The position numbers were made by a program, and so were the translations under genes. Shown in pieces: positions 9,968 to 20,020 of a DNA stretch of 64,000 bases. Position 1 is the first letter of the stretch; the number at the start of each line of letters is the position of its first letter. The stretch covers positions 1,099,501 through 1,163,500 of the forward strand of contig OX336340.1 in assembly GCA_946902875.1 (NCBI GenBank). The letters are read 5' to 3'. The stretch comes from Nematopogon swammerdamellus (Eukaryota > Arthropoda > Insecta > Lepidoptera > Adelidae). The notes below the pieces were generated by a model. The model was not told the DNA's origin. It did no database searches and was given only the letters and a program-made list of their open reading frames with translations.

Positions 9968-10718
9968 CACCACTGAAATGAAAATTTATACTGGTTTTAG
10001 GTGTTACGTCTGAAAATGGCCATATTTATTACAATCATGGATATGTTTGCATTAAAAACATCCTGTTGGTCATGCTAGAAGATTCATGATAGGAGACAAA
10101 CGAAAAAACATTGTGGAACGAATGTGAGCGGAAGAGTCGGGAAGGGTCGCCCTAGCTAGACGCACGTAGCTGGACCAGATCGGGCATGTGCTCATAAAGG
10201 GTCAAGTGCGTAGTACCCGCAACCGAACCGTGCATGTATGAAGAACATTATGAGACTGGAAGAGGCGGCAGAAGTGAGCCAGGATCGTGGCACGTATAGA
10301 TCCGTTGCCTCTGCCTAGCCCATTGGCAAACAACCGTGACACAATCAAATATGTATGTAAAAACATCCGACATATATCATACATAATACAGTGATGTAAT
10401 TAAATTAAATTTAACATACACTTAGAAATTACTCCTAATTGCGTGCTAACCTGTGACTCACCCCTCCGGCTTACCCTTTTAGCAACCGTAATAAAATATT
10501 TTACCCTGTTGCGTAAAAGTCACCATAAATTTGATGTCTGAATGAGTCATTGAGTAACCCTTGGTTTCGCCAAATGCATGACTTCCGTCAGTACATTTGG
10601 TATTGTTTTAGCGTTGTATACTATATTACTTTAAGTGAGCATCATCGTAATTTGTGCTCTGATTTGAAATAAAATACTTAAAAATAATTAAATCGAAACC
10701 TAAAAATAACTAAATTAA
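9968..10718 (+). mobile_element. Probable RTE-like LINE remnant (about 10085-10350), otherwise unrecognised
   Basis: A plus-strand reading with frame breaks gives pieces such as MKNIMRLEEAAEVSQDRGTY. This resembles the extreme C-terminus of RTE-type reverse transcriptases (acidic segment, then a conserved DR and Trp/Tyr). The rest of the interval is AT-rich with no call. Confidence 0.3.
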
Positions 10719-11060
10719 TTATAAAAATAGTAGTCCATATGGACCGTTGGTCCCCATGACTGAAGCGGCGTTCCCCCTCTGGATCGCCAGGCTGATCCGC
10801 TGCTTGAAATGCGCCCGGGCACGGCGGTCCCCAGACGCGTCAATGAGTAGTTTTCCCAATTTCTTGAATAAACTGATCGCGTCCGGGCTCCATGCCCCAA
10901 GAGTCTCTACAGCAAAGGCCACAAACTCGTAGTTGTTCTTGAGTTGGTTGTATTTGGCATGTTTAACCGATTGGGCCTTTGCTGCAGCAAAACTATCATC
11001 CGAGACGAGCCCAACATGTGACTGGGGGCGAAGGTGTCTGCGTACGTCCTGGGCGAGCAT
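10719..11060 (-). mobile_element. Retroelement ORF C-terminal fragment
   Basis: A 113-codon minus-strand frame contains YEFVAFAVETLGAWSPDA, then KLGKLLIDASGD and RISLAIQRGNAASVMGT. The same protein segment recurs on the plus strand at 35980-36535 with frame breaks. The AIQRGNAASV(L/M)GT ending is familiar from C-termini of eukaryotic retroelement polyproteins; I cannot name the clade. Its N-terminal edge coincides with a 130-bp hairpin (11056-11186), suggesting rearrangement or truncation there. Confidence 0.5.
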
Positions 11061-11186
11061 TCTCTAATGTCCTACCGTCAACGTCGGTGACGCTGACTAG
11101 TTATGTCTCTGTCTAATTATATGAACTAGACAGAGACATAACTAGTCAGCGTCACCTACGTAGACGGTAGGACGTTAGAGAATGCT
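11056..11186. repeat. Hairpin-forming inverted repeat, ~60-bp arms
   Basis: The left arm starts AGCATTCTCTAATGTCCTAC and the right arm ends GTAGGACGTTAGAGAATGCT. The inner parts, GACTAGTTATGTCTCTGTCT and GACAGAGACATAACTAGTC, pair around a short AT loop near 11121. A few mismatches are present. The palindrome continues weakly outward into the retroelement ORF. Confidence 0.8.
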
Positions 11187-11634
11187 TGCCCTGGTGTGCT
11201 TTCACTCGGTTTCATACATCGGATAATATAAAGAAAAAAAAAACTGACATGCAGCTAAAGGCGCAACTTGTAATGTAAATCGTTAGATTTATCTCATTTA
11301 CACTAAGAAGCTGGTTATTTTGCTCCGGTCCCGCGCAGGCGAGCACAAAAAAGGTGGTAATTCTATTCTCGCGGTCGTTTCCTAAGCACACCTCTATTTC
11401 ATTAGCTATTTTATTGCGCTCGTCTCGGATAATAAACTATTTAATTTACTCGTTTGCGTTGAATAGACTTACGTTGTGAACTACCACACGTTCGGACAGT
11501 CACGAGTTCGTAATGGTATCATCGAAGTAATGAATAGAGGCTCGATTCATAGGACCGATGTATATTACTAGAGGATCCGCTATGAAGAAAGTTACAAAGA
11601 AATCAGTTGTAAGCCTCGGTTTATCAGCAAGTTT
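11187..11634. other. No feature recognised
   Basis: Mixed-composition sequence without a supported gene or repeat. Confidence 0.35.
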
Positions 11635-11985
11635 GTCAGCCTCGGTAGCTCAGTGGTGCGGTCGGAGTACTTGGATGGGTGACCGCTCGACCGTTGGAGG
11701 CTGACTGTCGTTCAGATTCCACGTAAAACTGTAGGTCCCTTCTCTTCTTACCTTACTATGTGGTAGGGTATATCTCGCCCAGGTAGGTACCACCGCCCTG
11801 AATGAAACGTCGTCGGTCGAAACGGCTCTGTAAATAGTTCGTGTTTTCCGCCCAGTTCAGTGTAGCCGACATGAAATGAAGGGAAGCACTGACATGGCAC
11901 CTAGTTCACCCGGTGTTATGGGCTGACATCACGGATGTTGTAGGTGATGTAGCCAACCGTGTCAGTTTCCATAAACAAAACAAAA
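11635..11985 (+). mobile_element. SINE-A with shortened 5S block
   Basis: The A box TAGCTCAGTGGTGCGG is followed directly by a reduced 5S block (AGTACTTGGATGGGTGACCG); the TTAAGCAACG part is missing. The central domain and the body ending GTGTCAGTTTCCATAAA follow. Confidence 0.75.
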
Positions 11986-12042
11986 ATCAAATCCTAATAA
12001 CTGAGTTATAAGGGAAGGAAGCGGAGAGACGACAGGCATAAT

Positions 12043-12381
12043 TTAAGCAACGCTGGGTGCGGTCAGTACTTGGATGGGTGACCGCTGACCGTTGGAGGCT
12101 GACCGAGGTTCGGATTCCTCGTAAAACTGTAGGTCCCTTCCCTCCTAATCTTACTTGGTGGTAGGGTTTAACCCGCCCGGGTTGATACCACCGCACTGAA
12201 TGAAACGTCGGTTGAAACGGCTATGTAAATAGTTTGTGTTTTCCGACCAGTTCAGTGTAGCCGGCACGATCAAAGGGGGAAGCGCTGACATGGCACCTAG
12301 TTCACCCGGTGTTATGGGCTGACATCACGGACGTTGTAGGTGATGTAGCCAACCGTGTCAGTTTCCATAAAAAAAAAAAAA
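12043..12381 (+). mobile_element. SINE-A lacking the tRNA A box
   Basis: It begins directly at TTTAAGCAACGCTGGGTGCG, that is, at the 5S A block. It is then complete through the C block, B box, central domain, body and A-rich tail. From the 5S block onward it is almost the same as the copy at 5839-6224 and belongs to one subfamily with it and 17263-17564. Confidence 0.8.
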
Positions 12382-12451
12382 TTAAAAAAAATTAAAAAAA
12401 ATTTCTTCACCTGCTGCTTCACCGTTCTGTTTAAAACTGTAGTTTTTTTAA

Positions 12452-12776
12452 TTTTTTTTTTATGGAAACTAACACGGTTGGCTGCATCACCTACAACATC
12501 CGTGATGTCAGCCCATAACACCGGGTGAACTAGGCGCCATGTCAGTGCTTCCCTTCGGTCCCTTCTCTAGCCTCTTACTAGGTGGTAGTTTCAAACTGTA
12601 GCCGACTGGATCGGTACCACTGAACTTGATGTAAGAAGGCCGCATAACAGCTTCGGCTGTGTTCTCTAATCCAGTATAACCAGTGATCCAAAGGAAATTC
12701 ACCGGTAACGCACCTTCACGGAGGTGGTATTTGCTGGTTTGGCCCCTTAGACTCAGCCACCCATGCAGGGTTATAT
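12452..12776. mobile_element. SINE-A (minus) joined to SINE-B (plus): chimeric block
   Basis: 12452-12556 is the reverse complement of the SINE-A 3' body, starting with poly-T and GGAAACTAACACGGTTGGCT. At CCCTTCGGTCCC it switches to plus-strand SINE-B: TTACTAGGTGGTAG, the GTAGCCGACTGGATCGGTAC stretch, GCTGTGTTCTC, and the tail ending GACTCAGCCACCCATG. The short shared TTCGGTC/CCC suggests recombination or template switching at microhomology. Confidence 0.65.
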
Positions 12777-12784
12777 ATTATATT

Positions 12785-13370
12785 TTTGAAATTTCCTTAA
12801 CAGTGTCTAATATGATATGATATAATGTCTAAAATGAAAGACTACAAAAATAAAATTGTTTATATTTTAGGGTATTTATGCAATCTGCAGGCAGAAATTC
12901 TGCCTACTTTGTCGTCAATCTAATCAAAATTAGTTCAGTAAATCCGGAGGTATCTGCGCGTGACCGGCAGACGAACAGACAGACAGATAGCTCTCTATAA
13001 CTCAGTTGCGGTTGGATGGCTTCAACTCTGTGGAACATCGCGCGCTGTCCGAGCGCACTCTCTCATAAGAAGTACATATATCTCGATGATGCATCCACAG
13101 TACCGCCGGTGCACTGATGTTGCAACATTGGTTTCGTTTGAAGATACCAGTACTGCTAGCTACTTATTGTTTGGTTGGCGCTCCTCTGGTCACGACTTGT
13201 ATTGTTATTTTACTTTCAAGGATTTTGTAGAGCCATCGCAACAGTGAGCGTCTAAACTGGGTGCGGGGACTTGAGAGTCAAAATCAAATTACCTGAAAGG
13301 GAAGCAGCATTATTAAGGTTGTTTAGTTAATAAATTTCGTACACACATACATAACTTATAATAAGGTACT
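12785..13370. other. No gene recognised
   Basis: The 95-codon frame at 12960-13247 has no recognisable family and contains a GACAGACAGA-type simple run. I leave it uncalled. Confidence 0.35.
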
Positions 13371-13373
13371 ATA

Positions 13374-13608
13374 GAGCGTTTCATCAAAGAATTTCCTTCG
13401 CCGTTATGTTGGTAGTGCTTAAATTAGTGTTGCCAGATTGTAAAGATTATATTACCTAATAATTTAATCGGTATTTACCATATAATAAATACGATAAATA
13501 CCGATAATTACGGGTAAATCTGTACACATAGCAACCCTCAACGCTGTTTTTGACAGATAGAAAGTGGAGCCAACATAACGGCGAAGGGAATTCTTTGATG
13601 AAACGCTC
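13374..13608. mobile_element. MITE with ~39-bp terminal inverted repeats
   Basis: The left end is GAGCGTTTCATCAAAGAATT and on to CGCCGTTATGTTGG. The right end is the reverse complement, CCAACATAACGGCG ... TTTGATGAAACGCTC, with one or two mismatches. The element is 235 bp and non-coding. The target duplication is unclear, so I do not assign a superfamily. Confidence 0.75.
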
Positions 13609-13731
13609 TTTAACAAAACATTGTGACTTGCGAAGTTAGTTTGTCAGTTCTTCTTCGCATTGAATTTAGAACTGGCGGAATTTTCGACATGTCCAAGCGT
13701 AGTTTACCTACCTATGGATGAAATTATACAA
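13609..13731 (+). repeat. Interspersed repeat E (probable LINE 3' end)
   Basis: It contains CATTGTGACTTGCGAAGTTA, then TTAGAACTGGCGGAATTTTC and CCTATGGATGAAATTATA. The same order occurs at 52230-52355 (+) and 35705-35812 (-), with a weaker match near 9265-9330. Non-coding. Confidence 0.5.
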
Positions 13732-13953
13732 TCCTTACCTATAATAAAATCCAACGTCTGCTTTCTGTCTGTCTGAGTGTCTGTCTGTCCGCTTATAGCT
13801 CTAGAACCACTAAACCGATTTTAATAAAACAAAATTCTACGGATAGCTTGATTCTTCCCATCAACTATAGGCTACTTACTATCACGCTAAATAGCTTATG
13901 AGGTTAGCAGTGAAGTGAAATATGAGAGCGGGCGGAGCCGCGGGCACAGCTTG
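13732..13953 (+). mobile_element. Non-autonomous Helitron-like element
   Basis: It begins TCCTTACCTATAATAAAATC after an A and ends with a GC hairpin (GGGCGGAGCCGCGGGC) followed by ACAGCTTG, a degraded CTAG end, before T. It matches 38840-39065 along its full length. Helitrons start with TC, end with hairpin plus CTRR and insert between A and T. Lepidoptera carry many such short copies (Lep1-like). Confidence 0.65.
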
Positions 13954-14534
13954 TAAACAATAAACAGTAACGTCACACCTCTTTCCCAGTGGCGTAGGCA
14001 GAGTCAACGGATCCCCGCGAGTCACGATCCCGACAAAACTCTTACACACTATAATTTAGCTTCATGCACGCTCATCGGTTACGTACGCGTACTCAATTTA
14101 CCCTTTTTTAGCACATGCTCCAAAATTTCATGATTACGTGAACATTTTTAAAAACTTTTTATTTATTTATTTATATTACAGCCATTCAATATATAGATAT
14201 ACTTTTTTTTATGCCTATAGTATGGCCAATTACATGTTTCCCTGATTAGTTCTAGAGAGTAGAGTAGAGTTTTAGAGAGTAGAGTAAGATTCTGAAGGTA
14301 TTACAAAACTGTTGAAATAAAAAACAAAAACTTTTTAGATTTATGCCTGTTACAAATTTTATTACGAAATGCATCCGTGAATTCTGATATCTGACGTTGA
14401 GAATACATTTTGGAGTAGAACATTTCAACACATCTCCATTCATTCCTAAATTCAGAATGTGGACTGCTATTTCCGTTTCATGTTCAGCTTAATTGTTTGC
14501 GTTTTGTTTAAAAATGTCAGGTTTCACGTGGTCG
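13954..14534. other. No feature recognised
   Basis: AT-rich sequence containing GAGAGTAGAGTA direct repeats near 14265-14290. No gene is supported. Confidence 0.35.
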
Positions 14535-14570
14535 CCCCCCCCCCCCCCCCCCCCCCCCCCGGGCTCGGCC
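14535..14570. repeat. Poly-C tract, 36 bases
   Basis: An uninterrupted run of C lies in otherwise mixed sequence. Its length is probably unreliable. The predicted Pro-rich frame across it is not a gene. Confidence 0.7.
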
Positions 14571-14716
14571 GTGACGCGAAGTCCCTTGAATGTAAGAATA
14601 TTAGGTTTCACCTCAAACAATGGCCATAGAAAAGTCCTTGGCGACCGTTTATCAATACGTCGAGGACAGGTTTGAAATCTATCCGAGCGAAGGCCACACT
14701 GTACTGCCGTGCTTGA

Positions 14717-15115
14717 TTTTTTTTATAAGTAATCCCGTGTGGGTGGCTGAGTCGGAGGGGCCAAAGCGCATGCTCCAGCCAGCCAATATCACCTCCGAGA
14801 AGGTAGGAGCCATACCGGAGACTTCCCTGGATTGCTGGCTATACTAGAGAACACAACCGAGGCTGCTATGCGGCCATCTTACATCCAGTACGGTGGTACC
14901 AACCCAGTCGGCTACAATTTGAGCCTACCACCTAGTAAGGGGCAAAGGAAGGGACCTACAGTTTAACACCGGTTCCGAACGGTCAAGCAGCAGGTGTAGG
15001 TATGCACGTAAATTTTTTCGTCAGAAAAAAACTCATTGGTACACACAGACCGGATTCGAACCGAGGACATCTCGCATGAGAAGCCGATGCCCAAACCACT
15101 CGGCCACCCGCCGCT
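14717..15115 (-). mobile_element. SINE-B, full length
   Basis: On the minus strand the head is tRNA-like (GCGGGTGGCCGAGTGGTTTG, then GGTTCGAATCCGGTCTGTG), as in Ser/Leu tRNAs. Next are a linker with ACGTGCATACCTACACCTGC, the shared central domain (CTTACTAGGTGGTAGGCTC ... GGTTGGTACCACCGTACTGG), and the SINE-B body (GCCGCATAGCAGCCTCGG). The tail ends GACTCAGCCACCCACACGGG before an A-rich end. Pol III transcription is inferred from the A and B boxes. Confidence 0.85.
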
Positions 15116-15189
15116 TATAAGTTATTCTGTGTTTATTATGATCAATTTAAGTTAATTTAAGATCTAAGTCATTTAACTCATTTGAAATG

Positions 15190-15411
15190 TTAACGGATTA
15201 ACAGTTAGGTATTGAAGACTTACATAAATCGACGCTTCGCCCGCTACGTCACGTGCTTCTTCAGGAACTGCGGGAGTTCCTGGAGCCGATGTCTGGTGTC
15301 CGTTGTACCAGACGTCAAACCAGACAAGCAGTTCCTGAAGAAGCCCGTGACGTAGCGGGCGAAACGTCGACATATGTAAGTGTTCAATATAAACCTACTG
15401 TTAATTCGTAA
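15190..15411. mobile_element. Fold-back MITE P, complete copy
   Basis: Long inverted arms run from TAACGGATTAACAG ... TCGCCCGCTACGTCACG to its complement ending CTGTTAATTCGTAA. The centre is GACGTCTGG-like sequence with GTGTCCGTTGTACCAGACG. Partial copies are at 23993-26563 (interrupted) and 30463-30605. Non-coding. Confidence 0.75.
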
Positions 15412-15859
15412 ACATTTAAAATGAGTATAATTAATAACATAGTAAACTTAAAAACATTAGTAATAAGGAATTTGTTTCCCTCATACCTCCAGCCTCTATC
15501 CATCTCCGTTATACTCGACGGAAACTCTTGAAACATCATGCCCGTGCAAAGTGCCTATGTAGCAATTTTGGTGGCAGGTTGGTGGCGCGCCCATCAGAGA
15601 GTTTGCCCCGGACCGGTGCTCAATTGGATAAAACAGGTCAAATGCATAGACTATTTAACGCGGATGGGACCGTGAGTGCAATTTGAGTGTAGGGTACCCA
15701 TGATACAGCACAACGTAACCGTCTTTAAACCTGCAGAAGTCCGGCAAACCTGCAGAACACCTAAATAGAACCGTACGGTCCACGCGAGGCACCATTAAAC
15801 CATATTTACACCAACAGTACGCTTATTGGGCACCAAGACACCTCTATTACACCTTTGGT
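15412..15859. other. No feature recognised
   Basis: Non-coding sequence of mixed composition; no repeat match found inside the window. Confidence 0.35.
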
Positions 15860-16070
15860 CCGAGCTGGGCACCTAGGTCTGGTTTCTCGACTGTTTTTCG
15901 CTGAGAAATTGCTACTCGGGTGTCAGATTTTCTCAGAATCCACCATTGCTCGAAATCGTTCCTGTGTCGTACTGCGAAAATATGGAATAGTCTTCCAATG
16001 AGTGTGTTTCCTTTCCTCCTGTAAACGGGGGTCTTCAAAAGACGCGTCACTAAAATCACCCACCTTTTTT
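15860..16070 (+). mobile_element. LINE-2 family C-terminal fragment
   Basis: A plus-strand reading gives SKSFLCRTAKIWNSLPMSVF, then a stop and GVFKRRVTK. This matches the LINE-2 copy at 46933-47531 (SKSFLCRTAKIWNGLPVSVF). A 145-codon minus-strand frame over the same bases is an antisense shadow. Confidence 0.65.
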
Positions 16071-16496
16071 TCCTCGATGTCGCTAGGAGTTGTGTTTTTG
16101 TCCGACGGACTCCTGGGTACATCGACTGCGCCAGTTTCCTTAGAGAAACAATTGATGAGAACAAAATGCCTAAGTCCACAAGAATCTTTCGACGCAACTC
16201 GCCCGTCTCGCCTCTGTTATGTGTGTCCCGAAGTTTGGAGGCGATAGACAAAAGGTTTGAAGCTTCGCTGCGTCGATTGTTCACGTGGACGTCATTGTTT
16301 TTGAGTGACTCTTGATTTATGGGAGCGCTCTAAGCGCTAGGTGTTGAATGCTAATGACCTTTTTGAAGTAATTCAAGCTTTCAATTGTTTATATGGATAT
16401 AGTTACAAAAGAAGACAATGTCTTTTTACAATCCATCTAAAATATAAATACCTGGTGTAAACTTACACTTAATGTCACTGTTAATGTCGCCATTTT

Positions 16497-16750
16497 TAAC
16501 CCCCGACGCAAACGGAGGGGTGTTATAAGTTTACCGTGTGTGTATGGGTGTGTCTGCTGTTGCATCGTAGCGCCCAAACGGATGGACCAATTTGATAAGC
16601 AGCCACAATATATAACATGCCACATGTCAAGCTAAACACCTACGACATGCGTTTTCTTGATGTAATGTTATGGGACCTGTTAGCTACATCACCTACTGCA
16701 TCCCCGATGTCAGTCAATAACACCTTGCTGAGCTAAGTGACATGATCTTT
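16497..16750. repeat. CCCCCGAC-type repeat start and decayed SINE body piece
   Basis: 16497-16600 has AACCCCCGACGCAAACGGAG, GGGGTGTTATAAGTTT and CAAACGGATGGACC, as at 40850-40980. 16672-16745 is a decayed minus-strand SINE-A body (GCTACATCACCTACTGCATC). No coding sequence. Confidence 0.45.
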
Positions 16751-16984
16751 GATGACCTATCTAGGTATACAAACTGCAAAAAAGTCTTTCGACGTTGAAA
16801 AACTGGTCTAATGAAATATTGTTAGAGGCAACTCAATGTAACCTTCGACTTGTTGTTGTAAACTCGGACCAGTCGTGCGTTCGTCCGTCGCAAAGCATAT
16901 CTGCTCTAATTTGATAACGTGGAAGGTTAAGCTAAAGAAAATAAGCAAATTTTCAGCAGAAGCAGAAGCAGCTATTCAGTCAAA

Positions 16985-17848
16985 ATGTGTGAACGTATTC
17001 CCTGGTTCCTGTTCGCGCTCCTGCCTCGCTCGTCTCCGCCCAGAGGTCCAACTGCGAAGAGTTCGGCAGCGGAGTCAACTTCGATCCTCATCTCGCTCTA
17101 GGCAACTGGACTTACATCTACTCCAGGCCTGTGCCGACAAACAACATCACAGAAGTACTCCCTATAGCCGATCTAACTCCGTCGCAACTCGTAAAATACT
17201 AGTATTTCGTGAAGGACTATCCAGCATCCGCATTAAAACTTGAAGTCGACAGTTCGACAGTCGACCGCTGACCGTTGGAGGCTGACCGAGCTTCGGATTC
17301 CTCGTAATACTGTAGGTCCCTTTCCTCCTAATCTTACTTGGTGGTAGGGTTTAACCCGCCCGGGTTGGTACCACCGCACTGAATGAAACGTCGGTCGAAA
17401 CGGCTATGTAAACAGTTTGTGTTTTCCGACCAGTTCAGTGTAGCCGGTACGATCAAAGGGGGAAGCACTGACATTGCACCTAGTTCACCCGGTGTTATGG
17501 GCTGACATCACGGACGTTGTAGGTGATGTAGCCAACCGTGTCAGTTCCCATAAAAAAAAAAAAATTCGACGTCGAAGTCGAGATATAAAGCAGGCATGAT
17601 CATCATTACTAAAGACTCCTACGGAAACCTGGACGCCTGGTATTTATATTCAAGAACAATTAGGTGGAATCCGACAGCACCCTAGGAACTTCACGCCTTA
17701 AAGTGGAAGATCGACGACGGGTTCCTCTTCATTTTGAGTTGCGAACTTGATAAAATATTGATATCATCCAGTTCCAGCGTCCCAGACGAAGCGAAATTGC
17801 AGCGGGTGGTGGAAGGTCTGCCCCACAATGAGGTCGTCGGAGGAAGAA
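16985..17848 (+). pseudogene. Broken tandem paralogue of the lipocalin-like gene at 19380
   Basis: Its ATG context (TATTCAGTCAAAATGTG) matches that of the intact gene. The homologous codons include the region encoding LGNWTYIYSRP and, near the end, SSSSVPDEAKLQRVVEGLPH. Breaks: a ~13-nt net deletion in the signal-peptide region shifts frame, TAG at 17200-17202 replaces a Gln codon, TAG at 17683-17685 replaces a Trp codon, and a SINE-A (17263-17564) splits the body. Homology continues ~110 bp upstream of the ATG, so this is a DNA-level tandem duplicate rather than a retrocopy. It cannot encode the full protein. Confidence 0.8.
17263..17564 (+). mobile_element. SINE-A, 5'-truncated, inside the pseudogene
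   Basis: It starts at GACCGCTGACCGTTGGAGG, within the end of the 5S block, so the promoter is partly lost. B box, central domain, body and a poly-A tail follow. Flanks TTCGACAGTCG (left) and TTCGACGTCG (right) look like a decayed target duplication. Confidence 0.8.
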
Positions 17849-17889
17849 TATATCCTAATTCGTCCTAATATTGTGTAAGATATCTTAGT

Positions 17890-19145
17890 ATAGAATAGAA
17901 TATAATTCTTTATTGCACATCAAAACATTAACAAACAATTACACGTGAAGAAAACATACAGAATCACGTACGCATATCTTCCCAGCTCAAAATCTAAAAC
18001 TAGGTGTAATGGAAATGAAGGACATCTATCTACTACATCTACATTAAGGATTAATAGCAGTTTGTGTTTTTGTTTTCTGAAATGTGAGTACTTTCATAAA
18101 GCACAAAGTAGTGTGGTTAATTAATTTTTAACCTCAAACAAATTTTCACCCACGACAGATGTAAATGAAATGAAATGAAATGAAATGAAATGAAATGAAA
18201 TGAAATGAAATGAGTTTATTTATCTCATCCAATACACACACACACAGTAGATACAGTAAAAACACAATACGGACAAGACAAATTGGACCTGACACAGCCT
18301 TTGTCCCTCACCACCGAGCCCGGAAGCCGGTGAGAGGGACGCTGATTTTAAGTCAGGCCCAAGTACACAACACAAATAATATTCTAATATACCCTAACAC
18401 AAACATATACATAACAACCAGAGAAAAATGAGAAGGAGAAGTCTTAAAACTACAGTACACAAAGCACAATAACAAACACAACAATCCATCCGTCCGGTCC
18501 GTCTGTCGGTCCGCACGTCATAAGAATACATTTTGGAGGCATAAGGCCTTGATTTCATTTCAGTAACATTTTTAATTGTTGGTTAAATATACATTTCCTT
18601 AATTTACATTTGAATGTATTACAATTAGTGATCTCTCTGAGAGGAGGGGGGAGGTCGTTCCAACACCGAGTTGCCGCATATTTGAAGGAACCTTCAAATG
18701 CGGCGCCTCTGTGCCTAGGAGCTGCCAGCAGTTTACCCACAGATCTCGTGCCGTAGCAGTGCGAATCTCCCAACCAGGTGATTTTTTCGTACAGTGTTTT
18801 GGGCTGTTTTTTTTTAATCACAGCTTGAACTAGGCACGAGAAGTGTAGGCGCCTGCGGTTTCGCATATTCAGCGTCCCCAGTTTGTTCAAAATGGGTGTA
18901 ATGCGAGCACGTCTCTTAGGCCGCTCGCAATACCTCACACACGAGTTCGGGACACGCTGAATATGCTTGGCCGTCCTCTCGAGGATGCAAGGACCGAAAA
19001 CCACGTCGCAGTAATTAAAGTTGGACAGAACGAGTGATTCAGCCAACTGTCTCCGAACCTCCACACTGACACAGTTCCGAAATTTGTACAGACTTTTTAG
19101 TTTGCCATACGACCTGCGAATTAAATGTGCGTTTAAACGAATTAA
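17890..19145 (-). mobile_element. Non-LTR retrotransposon (LINE) 3' part, minus strand
   Basis: An open minus frame (about 19145-18555) reads RLNAHLIRRSYGKLKSLYKF, then VLSNFNYCDVVFGPCI, and near the end RCWNDLPPPLREITNC. This is the typical C-terminal region after the reverse-transcriptase domain of Jockey/CR1-like elements. 3' UTR follows down to an (AAATG)n tract at 18162-18213. A second LINE 3'-end signature (TATAATTCTTTATTGCACAT) lies at 17898-17920. The RT catalytic domain itself is absent (5' truncation). Clade assignment is uncertain. Confidence 0.7.
18162..18213. repeat. (AAATG)n microsatellite
   Basis: About ten repeats of GAAAT/AAATG form what is likely the simple-sequence tail of the minus-strand LINE beside it. 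Confidence 0.85.
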
Positions 19146-19379
19146 AGGCGATGTAATGTGCCTTTATATAAAACATCATTAAGACACCCAATATGTCTGA
19201 CGATGAGGTTTACAATACTTTGCACTTATGAAATAATAATATAGTACAGGTCTTCATGTCTATTCGGAGTAATCGTGCATCTGTAGCCGCAAAACTTATC
19301 TGCCTTCATTTGGAAGTAGATAACCTTCTGCCACCGCTAAAGAAATGAAACAAACAAAGTCGTGCATCATTCAGTCACA

Positions 19380-19928
19380 ATGTGCGGAGGTATTCGCTGG
19401 TGTTTGTTCACGCTCCTGCTGTCCTACCGGAGCTCCCTAGTCGCCGCCCAGAGGTCCAACTGTGAAGAGTTCGATCATGAAGTCACGTTCGATCCTCACC
19501 TTTCTCTAGGCAACTGGACTATCGTCTACTACAGGCCTGGACTTCCACGCCGAGTAGTGGAACTCACAAGTATAACTGAGCTAACTCCGGCGCAACTCGT
19601 GCAATACCAGCAAGTCGTGAAGGACTATCCGGCATCCGCATTAAAACTTAATGTTGGGAGCTCAACAGGCTCTTCTAAATGCAGTGAAGGTATTATCATC
19701 ATTCCCACAGACACCTTCGGAAACCTGGACGCCTGGTATTTAGAACCACGAAGGAATGGACAGTATGTGACAACACCCTGGGTACGTCGCCTCTTTAAGT
19801 GGAAGACCGTCGAGGGGTTCCTGCTCATTATGAGTTGCCAACCGGAGATGGTAGTCATAGCATCCAGGTCGAGCGTCCCCGACGAAGTGAAACTGCAGCG
19901 GGTGTTAGAGGATCTGCCTCACGATTAA
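19380..19928 (+). CDS. Secreted lipocalin-like protein, 182 aa, single exon
   Basis: I chose the ATG at 19380 because its context matches the paralogous pseudogene; an in-frame GTG at 19362 is not a likely start. Residues 1-23 form a signal peptide (hydrophobic core WCLFTLLLSY, Ala-Ala before Gln24). The mature protein has C28, the lipocalin-like G44-N45-W46 motif in LGNWTIVYYRP, C101, and the C-terminal signature around C153 with conserved S162-R163 (VVIASRSSVPDEVKLQRV). The length fits an insect lipocalin (about 180-200 aa). Lipocalins bind small hydrophobic ligands such as bilins, retinoids or pheromone-like molecules in haemolymph or secretions; the ligand here is unknown. No intron is visible, and upstream homology with the pseudogene argues for tandem duplication. 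The gene is free of internal TE damage and looks functional. Confidence 0.75.
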   Translation: MCGGIRWCLFTLLLSYRSSLVAAQRSNCEEFDHEVTFDPHLSLGNWTIVYYRPGLPRRVVELTSITELTPAQLVQYQQVVKDYPASALKLNVGSSTGSSKCSEGIIIIPTDTFGNLDAWYLEPRRNGQYVTTPWVRRLFKWKTVEGFLLIMSCQPEMVVIASRSSVPDEVKLQRVLEDLPHD

Positions 19929-20014
19929 GTCTTTGGAGGAAAAACATAATTATGCTAAGGTACTTGTCGTAATATTGCATAACATATTATCTTATCATAA
20001 TTAATTAAAAAGAA

Positions 20015-20020
20015 AATAAA
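20015..20020 (+). promoter_or_regulatory. Polyadenylation signal AATAAA of the lipocalin-like gene
   Basis: AATAAA lies 87 bp after the stop codon in AT-rich sequence, a plausible distance for a short insect 3' UTR. Confidence 0.5.

Noticed and set aside
14493..14675. Pro-rich frame over the poly-C tract
   Set aside because: Generated by 36 consecutive C; no family and no context.
15847..16284. 145-codon minus-strand frame
   Set aside because: It is the antisense of a plus-strand LINE-2 fragment (SKSFLCRTAKIWNSLP on the other strand).
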